Source: CAJBLF01 sp964463255 (GTDB lineage Bacteria > Patescibacteriota > Gracilibacteria > Absconditabacterales > Absconditicoccaceae). Taken from it: DNA of 28,308 nt. Position numbers and translations under genes: made by a program. Location of the stretch: the NCBI GenBank assembly GCA_964463255.1, contig CAYXBC010000043.1:1-28308 (forward strand). The letters run 5' to 3'. The notes under the pieces are model-generated. The model was not told the DNA's origin. It was given only the letters and a program-made list of their open reading frames with translations, and made no database searches. Each line of letters opens with the position of its first letter. The first letter of the stretch is position 1. Of the stretch, positions 1 through 7,626 are shown in pieces.

Positions 1-2
1 AC

Positions 3-83
3 CATAAAGAGTGCCAGTCAAAAAAGAAAAAAAATGATCTCTTGAAACATATGAAAAAATTATTATCCATAGAGCAACTTTAG
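3..83 (+). CDS. 3' end of a truncated gene (unknown)
   Basis: An open frame enters from the left edge and runs to TAG at 81-83, giving a lysine-rich C-terminal tail of 26 residues ending in ...LLSIEQL. The next gene starts 17 bases later on the same strand, which suggests an operon. The visible part carries no recognisable domain. The start and most of the gene lie outside the window. The tail could be a chance open frame, since only 26 codons are visible. Confidence 0.4.
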   Translation, partial: HKECQSKKKKNDLLKHMKKLLSIEQL

Positions 84-100
84 TGCTAACAAACTAAATC

Positions 101-337
101 ATGGCTCTGAGAATCTGACCCTTCGATCCTATCGGATTGATGTTGAACGTCCTGAACGCCTTGATGGCCAAAAACCTGCTTTCCAAAGATGAAGTCAAGA
201 ATATCATAAGGGATTCCTTACCACCAGAGATGTCTCTGCAAGAGAAAGAGAATTTTTTAGATAATCTTTTTTTGCCCGATGCCGGATCAACTCAACAACC
301 CAACTCCCAGCCAGCTCCAACCCAGCCCTCAGCATAA
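101..337 (+). CDS. Small hypothetical protein with Pro/Gln-rich tail
   Basis: A 78-residue protein that I do not recognise. Reading the TGA at 116-118 as glycine lets it start at ATG 101 (MALRIGPFDPIGLM...); under the standard code it would appear to begin at TTG 137. Residues 12-60 look helical and charged (KNLLSKDEVKNIIRDSL), and the last 18 residues are a low-complexity Ser/Thr/Pro/Gln tail. There is no signal peptide or clear membrane segment. It lies between the truncated first gene and a small membrane protein, with gaps of 17 and 58 bases, so the three may be co-transcribed. The function is unknown. Confidence 0.6.
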
Positions 338-395
338 ACAGGGGCACAGTCATCCCACCACAAACACAAGGAGTGAAATCCCGCAGAATTTCAAT

Positions 396-659
396 ATGCC
401 TTTTCTCAAAGACCAATTATCCTACAAGGCACAAAAAGATATCACCTGACTCAGAAAAAGACGAGGGAACCGACTACTCGTCCTGATTATCTGTATTGTC
501 TTGGGAAACATCATCATCATGGCACTGATTGGAAGGAATATCTTAACCTACAACGGCAGCTCTACCGTCATCGCTTTCGTCTCCGAATCCGTCCTCCAAC
601 TCTTCTGACTCTGTTTGGTAGTGGTGAAGTTTTTGTTTGATAAGGAGAGTATGAAATAA
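396..659 (+). CDS. Small two-helix membrane protein
   Basis: An 87-residue protein visible only when the two in-frame TGA codons are read as glycine (...KDITGLRKRRG... and ...QLFGLCLVVV...). A basic N-terminal segment precedes a strong hydrophobic helix at about residues 27-44 (LLVLIICIVLGNIIIMAL). A second helix lies at about 60-80 (VIAFVSESVLQLFGLCLVVV), and the end is charged. The basic stretch before helix 1 suggests an inside N-terminus. ATG 396 is the first ATG after the preceding stop. No family is recognised. It probably sits in the cytoplasmic membrane and belongs with the two small genes upstream. Confidence 0.65.
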
Positions 660-780
660 GAAAATGACAAAAGCTCACTGACGTGAGCGATAAAAAGACA
701 AAAAAGAAACACATAAGACTATTGTCATCCTGAGCATGCCTGCCACAGGCAGGAAATGTATTGATGAAATATATATCCAG

Positions 781-870
781 AGCATTGTATCTGGCTTGAT
801 CTTTTTATCTAATATATTTGCGTCAAGGTAAAAATATTAGTCGTGGGGTTTGGGGGCACGAAAAGTCCCC
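781..870 (+). repeat. Pseudoknot repeat element, copy A
   Basis: One of four related + strand copies. CTTGAT (795-800) can pair with GTCAAG in the loop (822-827). The flanking arms 809-819 (CTAATATATTT) and 830-840 (AAAAATATTAG) pair with one mismatch. The order a-b-a'-b' is that of an H-type pseudoknot. A G-rich part follows: CGTG 842-845 with CACG 857-860, and GGGG 852-856 with CCCC 867-870, again interleaved. The hairpin array starts directly after it. The gap 660-1127 also holds a GCTCAC/GTGAGC hairpin (673-688) and a CCTGCC/GGCAGG hairpin near 740. Confidence 0.75.
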
Positions 871-960
871 TACGAGGATAAACCCTCATTCGAGGATAAA
901 CCCTCATTCGAGGATAAGCCCTCATTCGAGGACAAGCCCCCTAAGGAGGATAAACCCCAA
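871..960 (+). repeat. Tandem mini-hairpin array, 18-nt period
   Basis: Three successive CCTC-ATTC-GAGG hairpins (884-895, 902-913, 920-931) are separated by fixed six-base linkers ATAAAC, ATAAGC and ACAAGC. A degenerate fourth unit follows. The period is 18 bases. The same linker-hairpin module recurs at 5543-5573, 7520-7590 and 10231-10312. The array directly follows pseudoknot copy A. Confidence 0.8.
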
Positions 961-1063
961 ATAAAAGTAACCCAAGCGGAGCACGTGAAATGTATAAAAA
1001 AATAAAGCCTCACCAGAAGTATATGAGGCAGTCTAGTATAGACCCATTCTGTCAAAAAAAAGA

Positions 1064-1091
1064 TTGACAAAAGTGGTGAGATTGCTATACT
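1064..1091 (+). promoter_or_regulatory. Sigma-70-type promoter of the Bro-N/DinD-like gene
   Basis: TTGACA (1064-1069) and TATACT (1086-1091) are separated by 16 bases, 37 bases before the ATG. This is one of the two best consensus promoters in the window; the other precedes the second SLH gene. A GCCTCA/TGAGGC hairpin (1007-1029) lies just upstream. No LexA-like palindrome was recognised. Confidence 0.8.
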
Positions 1092-1127
1092 CTTCGTAGA
1101 GGTAATTTATCCGTTAATAAAAAGAAG

Positions 1128-1997
1128 ATGGCAGAGAATGACGCGATAGCGATGTTCGAAGGGAAGAAGATCAGGAGGATATGGGATAAGGAAAGAGAGA
1201 GACGGTATTTTTCTATAATCGACATCATCAGTATATTAACAGATCAGGATGATTATAAGAAAGCGAAGAGTTATCGGACAACGTTAAAAAGTCGTTTAAA
1301 AGCGGAATGATCTGAGATGGTCACAAATTGTGACCAACTGAAAATAGCGGCTGCCGATGGAAAATTTTATAAAACTGATGTAGCAGATGTGGAGACGGTT
1401 CTTCGTATAGTGCAATCCGTGCCCAGCAAGAAAGCGGAACCTATAAAATTGCGGCTCGCTAAAGTAGGATACGAGAGGATGCAGGAGACGGTAGAACCTG
1501 AGATATCACTCAATAGAGCCAGAGACAATTGGATGAGATACGGTAGGAGCGAAAAACGAATACAACAGAGGATGATGTGACAGGAGACGAGGAATAAGTT
1601 GACCGATTATCGGAGGCATCATGAGGTAAAATCCGGCGATGAATTTGCAGTTTTGACCAATATCATCCATCAGGAACGGACAGGAATATCAGTCCACGAA
1701 CACAAAATATTGAAGAATCTCACCAGACAAAATCTAAGGGATCATATGAGCGAAGCAGAGCTGATTTTCACCGCATTGGCAGAGCTTTCGACGAGACAGA
1801 TAGCCGAGACGGAACAATCTAGTGGTCTGGAAGAAAATAAACAGCCCGCAAAGAAATGAGGGAAGATAGCGAAAGATGCGAGGAAAGCACTCGAAAAGAA
1901 GACATGAAAAGATGTGGTGACATGAGCAATTTTTCTGCCGACAGAGATGTTCGATGATATGGATGAGGAATCTAATCTCTATGAAAAATATAGATAA
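1128..1997 (+). CDS. Bro-N domain, DinD-like DNA-damage/antirepressor-family protein
   Basis: A 289-residue protein with five TGA codons read as glycine. Residues 1-110 form a Bro-N (phage antirepressor-type) domain: IRRIWD..., then ...FSIIDIISILT..., then GSEMVTNCDQLKI and DGKFYKTDVAD. Next come LAKVGYERMQE and a C-terminal region with the DinD-like motif NLRDHMSEAELIFTALAEL. CGG or CGA codons at residues 26, 50, 109, 144 and 162 fall where relatives carry Trp (before YFS, after SY, before LAKVGYER, in EK-x-IQQR and in LTDY-x). Such proteins are usually phage- or stress-linked DNA-binding factors, but the exact role here is unknown. It is transcribed alone from a strong promoter. Confidence 0.88.
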
Positions 1998-2073
1998 TCT
2001 CACCTTCGGATATACAGCAGTTGCAGACTTACCAATCAAAGTGCCTAGAGATATTATTTTTATAAAAAAATAC

Positions 2074-2790
2074 ATGAACATCCTCAAAGACCTTAGAATT
2101 CAACTCCAGAAATCGATAGACCCGCAATCCCAAAAAACCTATGCCCGCTTCTTCAAAGAGCCGGTAAAGTTTTATGGTATCCCGAGTGCTACGCTCAAAA
2201 AAATAGCTAAAGCGAAACGGAAAGATATCAAAGATTTGGATAAAGAAACCATTTTCTGACTCTGCGAGAACCTATTCCAATCCGATTATTGCGAAGAATC
2301 TTTCATCGCATCTGACTGGACCTACCAGCTGAGAAAACAGTTCCAACCAGAGGATTTTGTAATCTTTACGAGATGGATAGCACAGTATATCAACAACCGA
2401 GCAAAGTGCGATACCTTCTGTAATCATACGATAGGTGACTGTATAGAGCAGTACCCGAGTGCTATCGCTCAGCTCAAACAGCGGACAAAATCAGGAAATA
2501 GACGAGTCAGAAGAGCGGCGGCGGTGTCATTGATCATCCCTGCAAGGAGAGGAAAGTTTCTGGCTGATATCTTCGAGATTGCTGATAGTCTGCTCATGGA
2601 TGAGGACGATATGGTCCAGAAATGATACGGCCGATTGCTCAAGGTTGCGAGCCAAGCGCATCAAGAAGATGTCTTCGCCTATGTGATGAAACATAAAGCG
2701 AAGATGCCGAGAACAGCATTGAGATACGCGATAGAGAAGCTGCCAAAAAATTTGAAAGCACAAGCGATGAAGAAAGAAACGATAGGGTAG
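2074..2790 (+). CDS. alkD: DNA alkylation repair protein, AlkD-type HEAT-repeat glycosylase
   Basis: A 238-residue AlkD-family enzyme that excises N3/N7-alkylpurines from DNA using tandem helical HEAT-like repeats. Hallmarks are AKCDTFCN (110-117), VRRAAAVSLI (145-154) and the C-terminal MPRTALRYAIEKLP. Two TGA codons read as Gly (IFG-L; QKG-YG). CGA occupies codon 109 and codon 187, which I recall as the catalytic and substrate-contacting Trp109 and Trp187 of Bacillus cereus AlkD, and Asp113 is present. CGG 137 and CGA 144 also replace family Trp (W-TKS, NR-W-VRR). Read as Arg the active site would be lost; read as Trp it is intact. ATG 2074 matches the family N-terminus, although the frame is open further upstream. 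Confidence 0.92.
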
Positions 2791-2845
2791 AATGATAGCA
2801 ATAAATATGAAGAGTATATCAGTCATATTATTTTTAATGAAAGAC

Positions 2846-2873
2846 TTGACTTATATATAGAAATATGTATATG
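2846..2873 (+). promoter_or_regulatory. Promoter of the response-regulator gene
   Basis: TTGACT (2846-2851), a 16-base spacer, then TATATG (2868-2873). The same TTGACT-16-TATATR layout occurs on the minus strand before the 15.3 kb and 19.5 kb genes. Confidence 0.6.
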
Positions 2874-2908
2874 TATTTATATACATTTTTACTTCTTCAT
2901 AGGGTATC

Positions 2909-3319
2909 ATGGAAAACATAGAAAACAAGAAAATATTGATAGTAGATGATAATAATATATGTAGAATATTAACCCAAAAATTTGTCCAATCTGCTTGAAT
3001 AGACAAAAGGAATATTGTCGTAGTAAAAAATGGTTTTGAAGCAGTAGAAAGCGCAACAAAACAGTTGTTTGATGTGATTATTATGGATATAAGAATGATA
3101 AATATTAACGGTATAGAAGCCTCAAAAAGGATAAAATCTCATTATAATGAAAACCCTCCCAAAATAATTGCCTATACTGCTGATGTATTTTTGGATCAAG
3201 AAAAAGATTTACAGGTATTTGATGCTATTTTATATAAACCAACCAGCAAAGAGGAGTTTACCAAGACATTATTAGACATGATGAGCAATCAAGACGATAA
3301 AAAAATAGATGAGGAATAA
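2909..3319 (+). CDS. Single-domain response regulator (CheY-like receiver)
   Basis: A 136-residue receiver domain with no output domain. The acidic pair is in ILIVDDNN (residues 11-12). The phosphoacceptor Asp lies in VIIMDIRM (near 59), the switch Thr in IIAYTAD and the invariant Lys in LYKP. One TGA encodes Gly (QSAG-IDKRN), a normal turn position. A lone receiver works by phosphorylation-dependent protein contact, but no histidine kinase is present in the window, so the partner is unknown. It has its own promoter and is followed by a separate promoter for the helicase gene. Confidence 0.9.
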
Positions 3320-3357
3320 GAGATAAATAATATTTTCTCTAGGTGTCAAAAAATAGT

Positions 3358-3385
3358 TTGACAATGAAACGGTGATAAGTATAAG
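3358..3385 (+). promoter_or_regulatory. Promoter of the PIF1-like helicase gene
   Basis: TTGACA (3358-3363) and TATAAG (3380-3385) with a 16-base spacer, giving a short leader of about 30 bases before the GTG at 3421. Confidence 0.7.
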
Positions 3386-3420
3386 GACTATCACGAGTCA
3401 TATTTTTTTTTATTCATCAG

Positions 3421-4866
3421 GTGATAGACGAGATGTTAGAGATCAAAGATCTTACAGAAGACGAGAAAGATAGTTACAAAGAAGTCTTGGAAAAACGAAA
3501 AGATAATCCAGATGCTCTCCATTTTTTGAAACTCTTGGATGAAGGAGATGAGTGTTGTTTTCTGACAGGGAAAGCCGGGACAGGAAAATCTACCCTGATA
3601 AAAGATCTGATACAGTTTTGTAAAGAGATAGGAAAATCACCGCTGGTGCTCTGATCAACAGGGATATCAGCACTCAATGTCGGAGGACAGACCGTCCATT
3701 CCTTTTTTTCTTTGGGCATAGACAACGTCTTCCCCGAAGAGATCAAACCCTATCTTATCGACAAAAAAAATAAAAAATACAAACTCAAGAAAAGCAAGAT
3801 ACAGACACTACTCAACGTACCATTCATTATCATCGACGAGATTGGTATGGTGAACGCCAACACTATCGACTGTATAAATCTGTTGATGAGATATTATCTG
3901 GCCAAAGAGAGGGGAGATGAAAGTCTGATGAAACAACCATTTGGAGGCAAACAGATGATATTTGTCGGTGATGTCTTCCAGTTGCCGCCGGTGAGCACCC
4001 AAGAGCGAAAATATAAATTTGGATACACCTATGAGAGCGAACGATTTTTTGATTCAAAGACCTTCAAAACAGGATTGACCTATACGACCATAGAGCTCAA
4101 AAAAAATTATAGACAGGGAGAGGATACATATTTCTGAGAGATATTGGATGCTATTAGAAATGAGACGATCTCGCAAGAACATATAGATACCCTCAATAAT
4201 CAGCTCGGCACAGCAGCCATGGATACGATTCTCTTATCGACCCATAGAGGCAAAGTCGATGAGATAAATATTAAAAAAATTGCACAACTTCCAGGCCAAG
4301 AATATATCTACGAATGACGGACCGACGGATTTTTTCCTGATACTATGAAGAAGGCGGACCCGATATTGAGACTCAAAAAATGAGCGAAGGTGATGATGCT
4401 GACCAATGATGTGTTCGGAAAATGGATCAACGGATCTATGGGGACCATCAAAGATCTGGGAGAAGAATATGTCGACGTGCAGATAGGTGGAGAAGTAGTT
4501 ACCGTGACATCAGAATCACGATACAACAAAGAGATTACCGTTTCCAGCAAAGGGAAAATTAGCGAAGAGATACTGGGGACCTATGATCAATATCCGCTCA
4601 AACTCGCCTATGCTATCACGGTTCACAAATCCCAATGAATGACCTTTGAAGCATGTAATCTTGATCTCTACAACACATTCACCTGAGGACAAGCCTATAC
4701 CGCATTAAGCAGATCCAAGACATTAGCAGGTATTACCTTGCTCAACAAAATAGAAAAAAGACATCTGTTCTTCCATCCATCTATCAAACTCTTTATCAAC
4801 AACACCCAAGCTTCATCCCCAATCCACCAGAAAGACCTCACCGACTACATCAAGCAATTTATATAA
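3421..4866 (+). CDS. PIF1/RecD2-like superfamily 1B DNA helicase
   Basis: A 481-residue helicase recovered by reading six TGA codons as glycine. Motifs in order: Walker A GKAGTGKS (about residues 50-57), Ia STGISALNVGGQTVHSFF, Walker B IIIDEIGMV (about 137), motif III GDVFQLPPV (about 182), LKKNYRQ, VHKSQG with TGA as its Gly (about 401) and motif VI YTALSRSKT (about 426). CGA at residue 208 (ESE-x-FF) sits where PIF1 relatives usually have an aromatic or Trp. PIF1-like enzymes unwind 5'-to-3' and resolve G4 structures or stalled forks. The start is GTG 3421 or ATG 3433; the first fits the leader length. The helicase is followed by repeats and a PC4-like gene. Confidence 0.9.
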
Positions 4867-4881
4867 ATAATAAATAATAAC

Positions 4882-4936
4882 CGTTAAAACGTTGAAGGTT
4901 AAAACGTTGAAGGTTAAAATGTTGAAGGTTAAATAA
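4882..4936 (+). repeat. 15-bp direct tandem repeat
   Basis: The unit GGTTAAAACGTTGAA is repeated about three and a half times with one C-to-T change, just downstream of the helicase stop codon. It contains the small palindrome AACGTT. No function is evident. Confidence 0.8.
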
Positions 4937-4945
4937 AGAATGCTA

Positions 4946-5070
4946 CTTTGTCATTTCGAGCAAATATTTTATCATGTGGAGCAAATATTTTGTCATTTCG
5001 AGCAAGGTCGAGAAATCCCTTGTCTTGTTAAGCGATTTCTCCATTCCACTTCATTTCAGTCGAAATGACA
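4946..5070 (+). repeat. Intergenic inverted repeat of the TGTCATTTCGA type
   Basis: TGTCATTTCGA (4991-5001) and TCGAAATGACA (5060-5070) form a perfect 11-bp inverted repeat. An inner pair GAGAAATC (5010-5017) / GATTTCTC (5034-5041) extends a long hairpin. Two partial left arms with an AGCAAATATTTT spacer precede it (4949-4990). Similar GTCATTTCGA palindromic elements are scattered in many bacterial genomes. An upstream alternative start of the next gene (ATG 5065) would lie inside the right arm. Confidence 0.75.
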
Positions 5071-5106
5071 GGGATAAATAATAAATTTTATCACTCAGCA
5101 TGTATC

Positions 5107-5502
5107 ATGGTCCACAAAATCCAAACTTCCGGGAACAGCTTTCTCAGTCTAGAAGTTAAAATATATAAGTCTGAGCCATCATTGATCATGAGCAAAGGTG
5201 AGACAACCTTGATATTCAATCAACAACAAACGAGCGAGCTCAACGCTCTCGTGCAAGCTATCGACCCAGCTACTATCGCGCTCAAAGAATATGGGAGTAT
5301 CAGAAAATGAACAAGTACCTACAAGGTATCAGCCAGTGCATTCAGAGGTATCAAAAGTTTCCAGATAAGAGAATGGCTGGTCTCTCCAACCTATAGTGGT
5401 TTCGGCAAACAAGGGATTTCACTCCCCACCTACAAAATCAAAGAACTACAGATGCATCTCACCAGCATAATGCAAGAATTCGCCACCACCCCCTCATCCT
5501 AA
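5107..5502 (+). CDS. PC4-like single-stranded DNA-binding protein (probable)
   Basis: A 131-residue protein with one TGA read as glycine (SIRKG-TSTYKV). The C-terminal half, SAFRGIKSFQIREW...GKQGISLPTYKIKEL, resembles the PC4/p15 fold, in which short beta strands (x-G-x-x-x-I-R-E) are followed by a KGISL-type strand and a helix. PC4-type proteins bind ssDNA and act in transcription or repair. The N-terminal half looks like a second beta-rich copy (FLSLEVKIYKSEPSL) and may complete a dimer-like fold. I chose ATG 5107 because the upstream ATG 5065 lies in a repeat arm. Adjacency to a helicase fits a DNA-transaction role. The family call is from motif resemblance only. Confidence 0.55.
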
Positions 5503-5531
5503 GATAACAACATCGCATGAGCTACACCACG

Positions 5532-5612
5532 TCATTCCGGCCGCAAAGGACAAGCCCTCATTCGAGGACAAGCGCCGGAATGAGGTGAATGAGTAAACTA
5601 TTGATTCCTTTT
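5532..5612 (+). repeat. Inverted repeat enclosing one hairpin-array unit
   Basis: TCATTCCGGC (5532-5541) and GCCGGAATGA (5574-5583) are perfect 10-bp arms. They enclose CAAAGG-ACAAGC-CCTC-ATTC-GAGG-ACAAGC, the same linker-hairpin module as at 871-960. The right side (GGAATGAGGTGAATGAGTAA, 5577-5596) is identical to 10316-10335, and similarity continues for about 15 bases. Confidence 0.8.
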
Positions 5613-5622
5613 AGATAGAAGG

Positions 5623-5652
5623 CAAAAATCCCGCAAGTGCAGGATTTTTTTT
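5623..5652 (+). terminator. Rho-independent terminator (bidirectional)
   Basis: The stem AAATCC-c-GCA / TGC-a-GGATTT has a 2-base loop and is followed by eight T. An A tract on the other side allows it to serve the convergent minus-strand gene ending at 5669 as well. Confidence 0.75.
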
Positions 5653-5668
5653 AGAAAGTGATGTTCTT

Positions 5669-5956
5669 TTAGTCTCTACTTTTATGCTTAGTAGCATATT
5701 GGATTTTTTTATGATTCTTATTTCCATCGGTGTATCCATGAGTGTCATGATTAGTAACTGTGCATGGTGAAACAGTATGACATGGAGTACAGGTACCGCA
5801 CGTCGTACATGATGAACAGGTACTACAGGTGACGGTTCATACGCATGATCGTCCGTCAGGACAGGTAGGAGTAGTGGGACATCCGCTCGTACACGCTTGC
5901 ATTACAGAGAAACTAAGTGCTACGGTGATCAATGATCCTAAGAGTATTTTTTTCAT
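5669..5956 (-). CDS. Small secreted Cys-rich protein with CxxC ladder
   Basis: A 95-residue protein seen only with TGA read as glycine (SCVG-TVTC). Residues 1-21 form a signal peptide (MKKILLGSLITVALSFSVMQA) directly followed by Cys22. The site is only a weak lipobox, so it may be a lipoprotein or a type I cleavage product. The mature part has 11 cysteines. Six of them, at 44, 47, 50, 53, 56 and 59, are spaced exactly three apart (CSTCSSCTTCGTCTPC). The His/Lys/Asn-rich tail is hydrophilic. Such a ladder suggests metal binding or dense disulfides in the envelope. No known family is recognised. It is divergent from the membrane-protein gene at 6126. Confidence 0.75.
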
Positions 5957-5990
5957 GAGGACAAAAAAAAGAAGTAAAACTTACCAATCT

Positions 5991-6018
5991 CTTATAGTCA
6001 AAAAAGGAATAATGTAAA
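5991..6018 (-). promoter_or_regulatory. Promoter of the CxxC-ladder gene
   Basis: On the minus strand TTTACA (6018-6013), a 16-base spacer and TATAAG (5996-5991), about 35 bases before the ATG. Confidence 0.5.
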
Positions 6019-6055
6019 GTGGAAAAATACCGTACAAAAAAAAGTAATCAAAAAT

Positions 6056-6083
6056 TTGCAAAATTTTAAAGTTTGGATATAGT
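6056..6083 (+). promoter_or_regulatory. Promoter of the 6126 membrane-protein gene
   Basis: TTGCAA (6056-6061), a 16-base spacer and TATAGT (6078-6083), about 42 bases before ATG 6126. The leader is very T-rich. Confidence 0.5.
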
Positions 6084-6125
6084 TAGGTCCTTTCGGATTT
6101 TTTTTTATTTTTTTTGTTTTTGTGT

Positions 6126-6569
6126 ATGGTAATGTTATATTCGACGAAAAAGCGGTTAGGAACTATGCTTGTAGTAATGATGATTTTTTGTTTCATTATG
6201 ATATTTGGGTATCCTATATTGTATAATTATCCTTTTAATGCACAATTCACGTATTTTGATTTCGTGATAATAGATTTCCAGAAAAATTTCCCCTTGCAGC
6301 CCATCACGTTTTTGATGCCGCTTATGGGGCTTATCTATCTTATAGTCGTAACGAAGACGAGCAAGATAGTAAAAGCAATAAGGGAGATGATAGGATATCT
6401 GACACTAATATTTTTGTGTTTGTTATTTTATTATCGGATATATACCGTGGGGTCAAAAAATAATTTCAAGTATAAATATCATGCCTGTGCGATGTCCGAG
6501 GTGATAACCAAGCATCCCGTTGATTACAAGACATGATACGATATTTTGGATTTTGTGACAGGCGAATAG
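6126..6569 (+). CDS. Multi-pass membrane protein, unknown
   Basis: A 147-residue protein; one TGA near the end reads as Gly (VDYKTG-YDILDF), so the true stop is TAG 6567. There are three hydrophobic helices: about residues 11-32 (GTMLVVMMIFCFIMIFGYPIL), 63-76 (ITFLMPLMGLIYLIVV) and 92-110 (IGYLTLIFLCLLFYY). A polar Cys-containing C-terminus follows. ATG 6126 is the first in frame; ATG 6132 and the upstream TTG 6114 are alternatives. No family is recognised. The gene is monocistronic, with a promoter and a terminator of its own. Confidence 0.7.
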
Positions 6570-6601
6570 GGGAGGAATGCTTGAGAGAAGTAAAATATAC
6601 T

Positions 6602-6627
6602 CCTTCGGATGTGCGGAGGTTTTTTTA
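6602..6627 (+). terminator. Rho-independent terminator
   Basis: CCTTCG (6602-6607) and CGGAGG (6614-6619), with one G-U pair and a 6-base loop, are followed by eight T. It is 33 bases after the membrane-protein stop. Confidence 0.75.
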
Positions 6628-6750
6628 TTGAAAACCATAGCATTTTGGATACACTCTCATCATCACGAGGAGTTCATACACAGAATTTTTCTATCACATG
6701 CACTGATATCAGACAGAATAAGGTGAATTTTATCCCTTTTCTCGCTGCCC

Positions 6751-7218
6751 ATGACGTTGCATATCGATTTCCCGGACTATAGCTGTTCCTCATGTAGGAA
6801 CAAATATATTCCCTACCAGAAGAATTTTTCCTGTCCGTATTGCGGCACACCGAGTACCAAGTCGTATGACTTGATTCCTCAGATAGTCGCATCGCTCAAT
6901 GTTCATAAGACAAATTATGGCAGATTCACGCCCAGTGCCCGATATTCCGGCAGTATCGCGGAACGTATCCAGATGATTGTCTTCCAGATTATGGATCTCT
7001 TGGACCATGATATGCAGCAGGATCCATCACTCAATGAGGAGCAACATCTTATTGCCCTTATCGAATCCAAACTCTCCTCTCGGAACGACAAACCTACCGA
7101 AGACTACGTAAAAGATATTATCCTGGCTTCCTACAGACTCTATAAATCCAAGGATATCGAGCCAGAAATCATCGACCCCGAAAACCCCCTCTTCGATAAC
7201 GAAACGATTCTGAGATAA
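6751..7218 (+). CDS. Zinc-ribbon protein, unknown function
   Basis: A 155-residue protein without internal TGA. The N-terminus carries a four-cysteine zinc ribbon: CSSC (12-15) and CPYC (28-31), with aromatic residues between the knuckles. The rest is helical and acidic: an RIQMIVFQIMDLLDHD helix near 80, then ALIESKLSS and VKDIILASYRLYKSKDIE. It ends in an acidic tail at TAA 7216. The ribbon probably stabilises the fold or binds nucleic acid or protein. No wider family is recognised. It is convergent with the minus-strand gene at 7627, and the gap between them is filled by repeat copy B. Confidence 0.7.
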   Translation: MTLHIDFPDYSCSSCRNKYIPYQKNFSCPYCGTPSTKSYDLIPQIVASLNVHKTNYGRFTPSARYSGSIAERIQMIVFQIMDLLDHDMQQDPSLNEEQHLIALIESKLSSRNDKPTEDYVKDIILASYRLYKSKDIEPEIIDPENPLFDNETILR

Positions 7219-7258
7219 CTACATAATGTGGAAATATGGAGAATAATCCCCCACGAGG

Positions 7259-7519
7259 ACAAAAGAATGGAGAATTATTAATCTAAACAGCAATGCCAGA
7301 TGCATGCTCGACACTTTCTGAATTCGAAGCAAAGAGAATGGACGAACTTCCATGGGTCCCACTCCGGAGTATTCCGGGGTGGGTTGGAAGTGAGATAGAA
7401 AGTTATTCTGGTTGAAACGACAGTTCAGATGATTTGCATCTAGCTTGATTTTTTTATCCAATATTTTTGCATCAAGGTAAAAATATTGGTCGTGGGGTTT
7501 GGGGGCACGAAAAGTCCCC
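7259..7519 (+). repeat. Pseudoknot repeat element, copy B
   Basis: This copy starts with the AAAGAATGGAGAATTA block shared with copy D. CCAGATGCA (7296-7304) can pair with TGCATCTAG at the foot of the pseudoknot (7435-7443) with one mismatch. CTTGAT (7444-7449) pairs with ATCAAG in the loop (7471-7476). The stem arms CCAATATTTTT (7458-7468) and AAAAATATTGG (7479-7489) are perfectly complementary around the loop GCATCAAGGT. CGTG/CACG (7491-7494, 7506-7509) interleaves with GGGG/CCCC (7501-7505, 7516-7519). It lies in the convergent gap 7219-7626. Confidence 0.8.
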
Positions 7520-7591
7520 TACGAGGACAAGCCCTCTACAAGGACAAGCCCTTTGACTTCGCAAAGGATAAACCCTCTACAAGGACAATCA
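7520..7591 (+). repeat. Mini-hairpin array after copy B
   Basis: The same module as at 871-960 with different stems: CCTTTG-ACTTCG-CAAAGG (7550-7567), flanked by CCTCTACAAGG units and joined by ACAAGC or ATAAAC linkers. A chance open frame runs through it and is not counted as a gene. Confidence 0.75.
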
Positions 7592-7626
7592 CCCTGGGAA
7601 GCAAAAAATATGTCTTCGAAGGAAGT

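Noticed and set aside
871..960. CRISPR-like array of 18-bp repeats.
   Set aside because: The repeats are directly tandem with six-base linkers, have no unique spacers and no cas genes nearby.
870..1070. Minus-strand frame with repeated GLSSNE peptide.
   Set aside because: The peptide repeat is a translation of the 18-bp DNA repeat; similar frames appear at other arrays.
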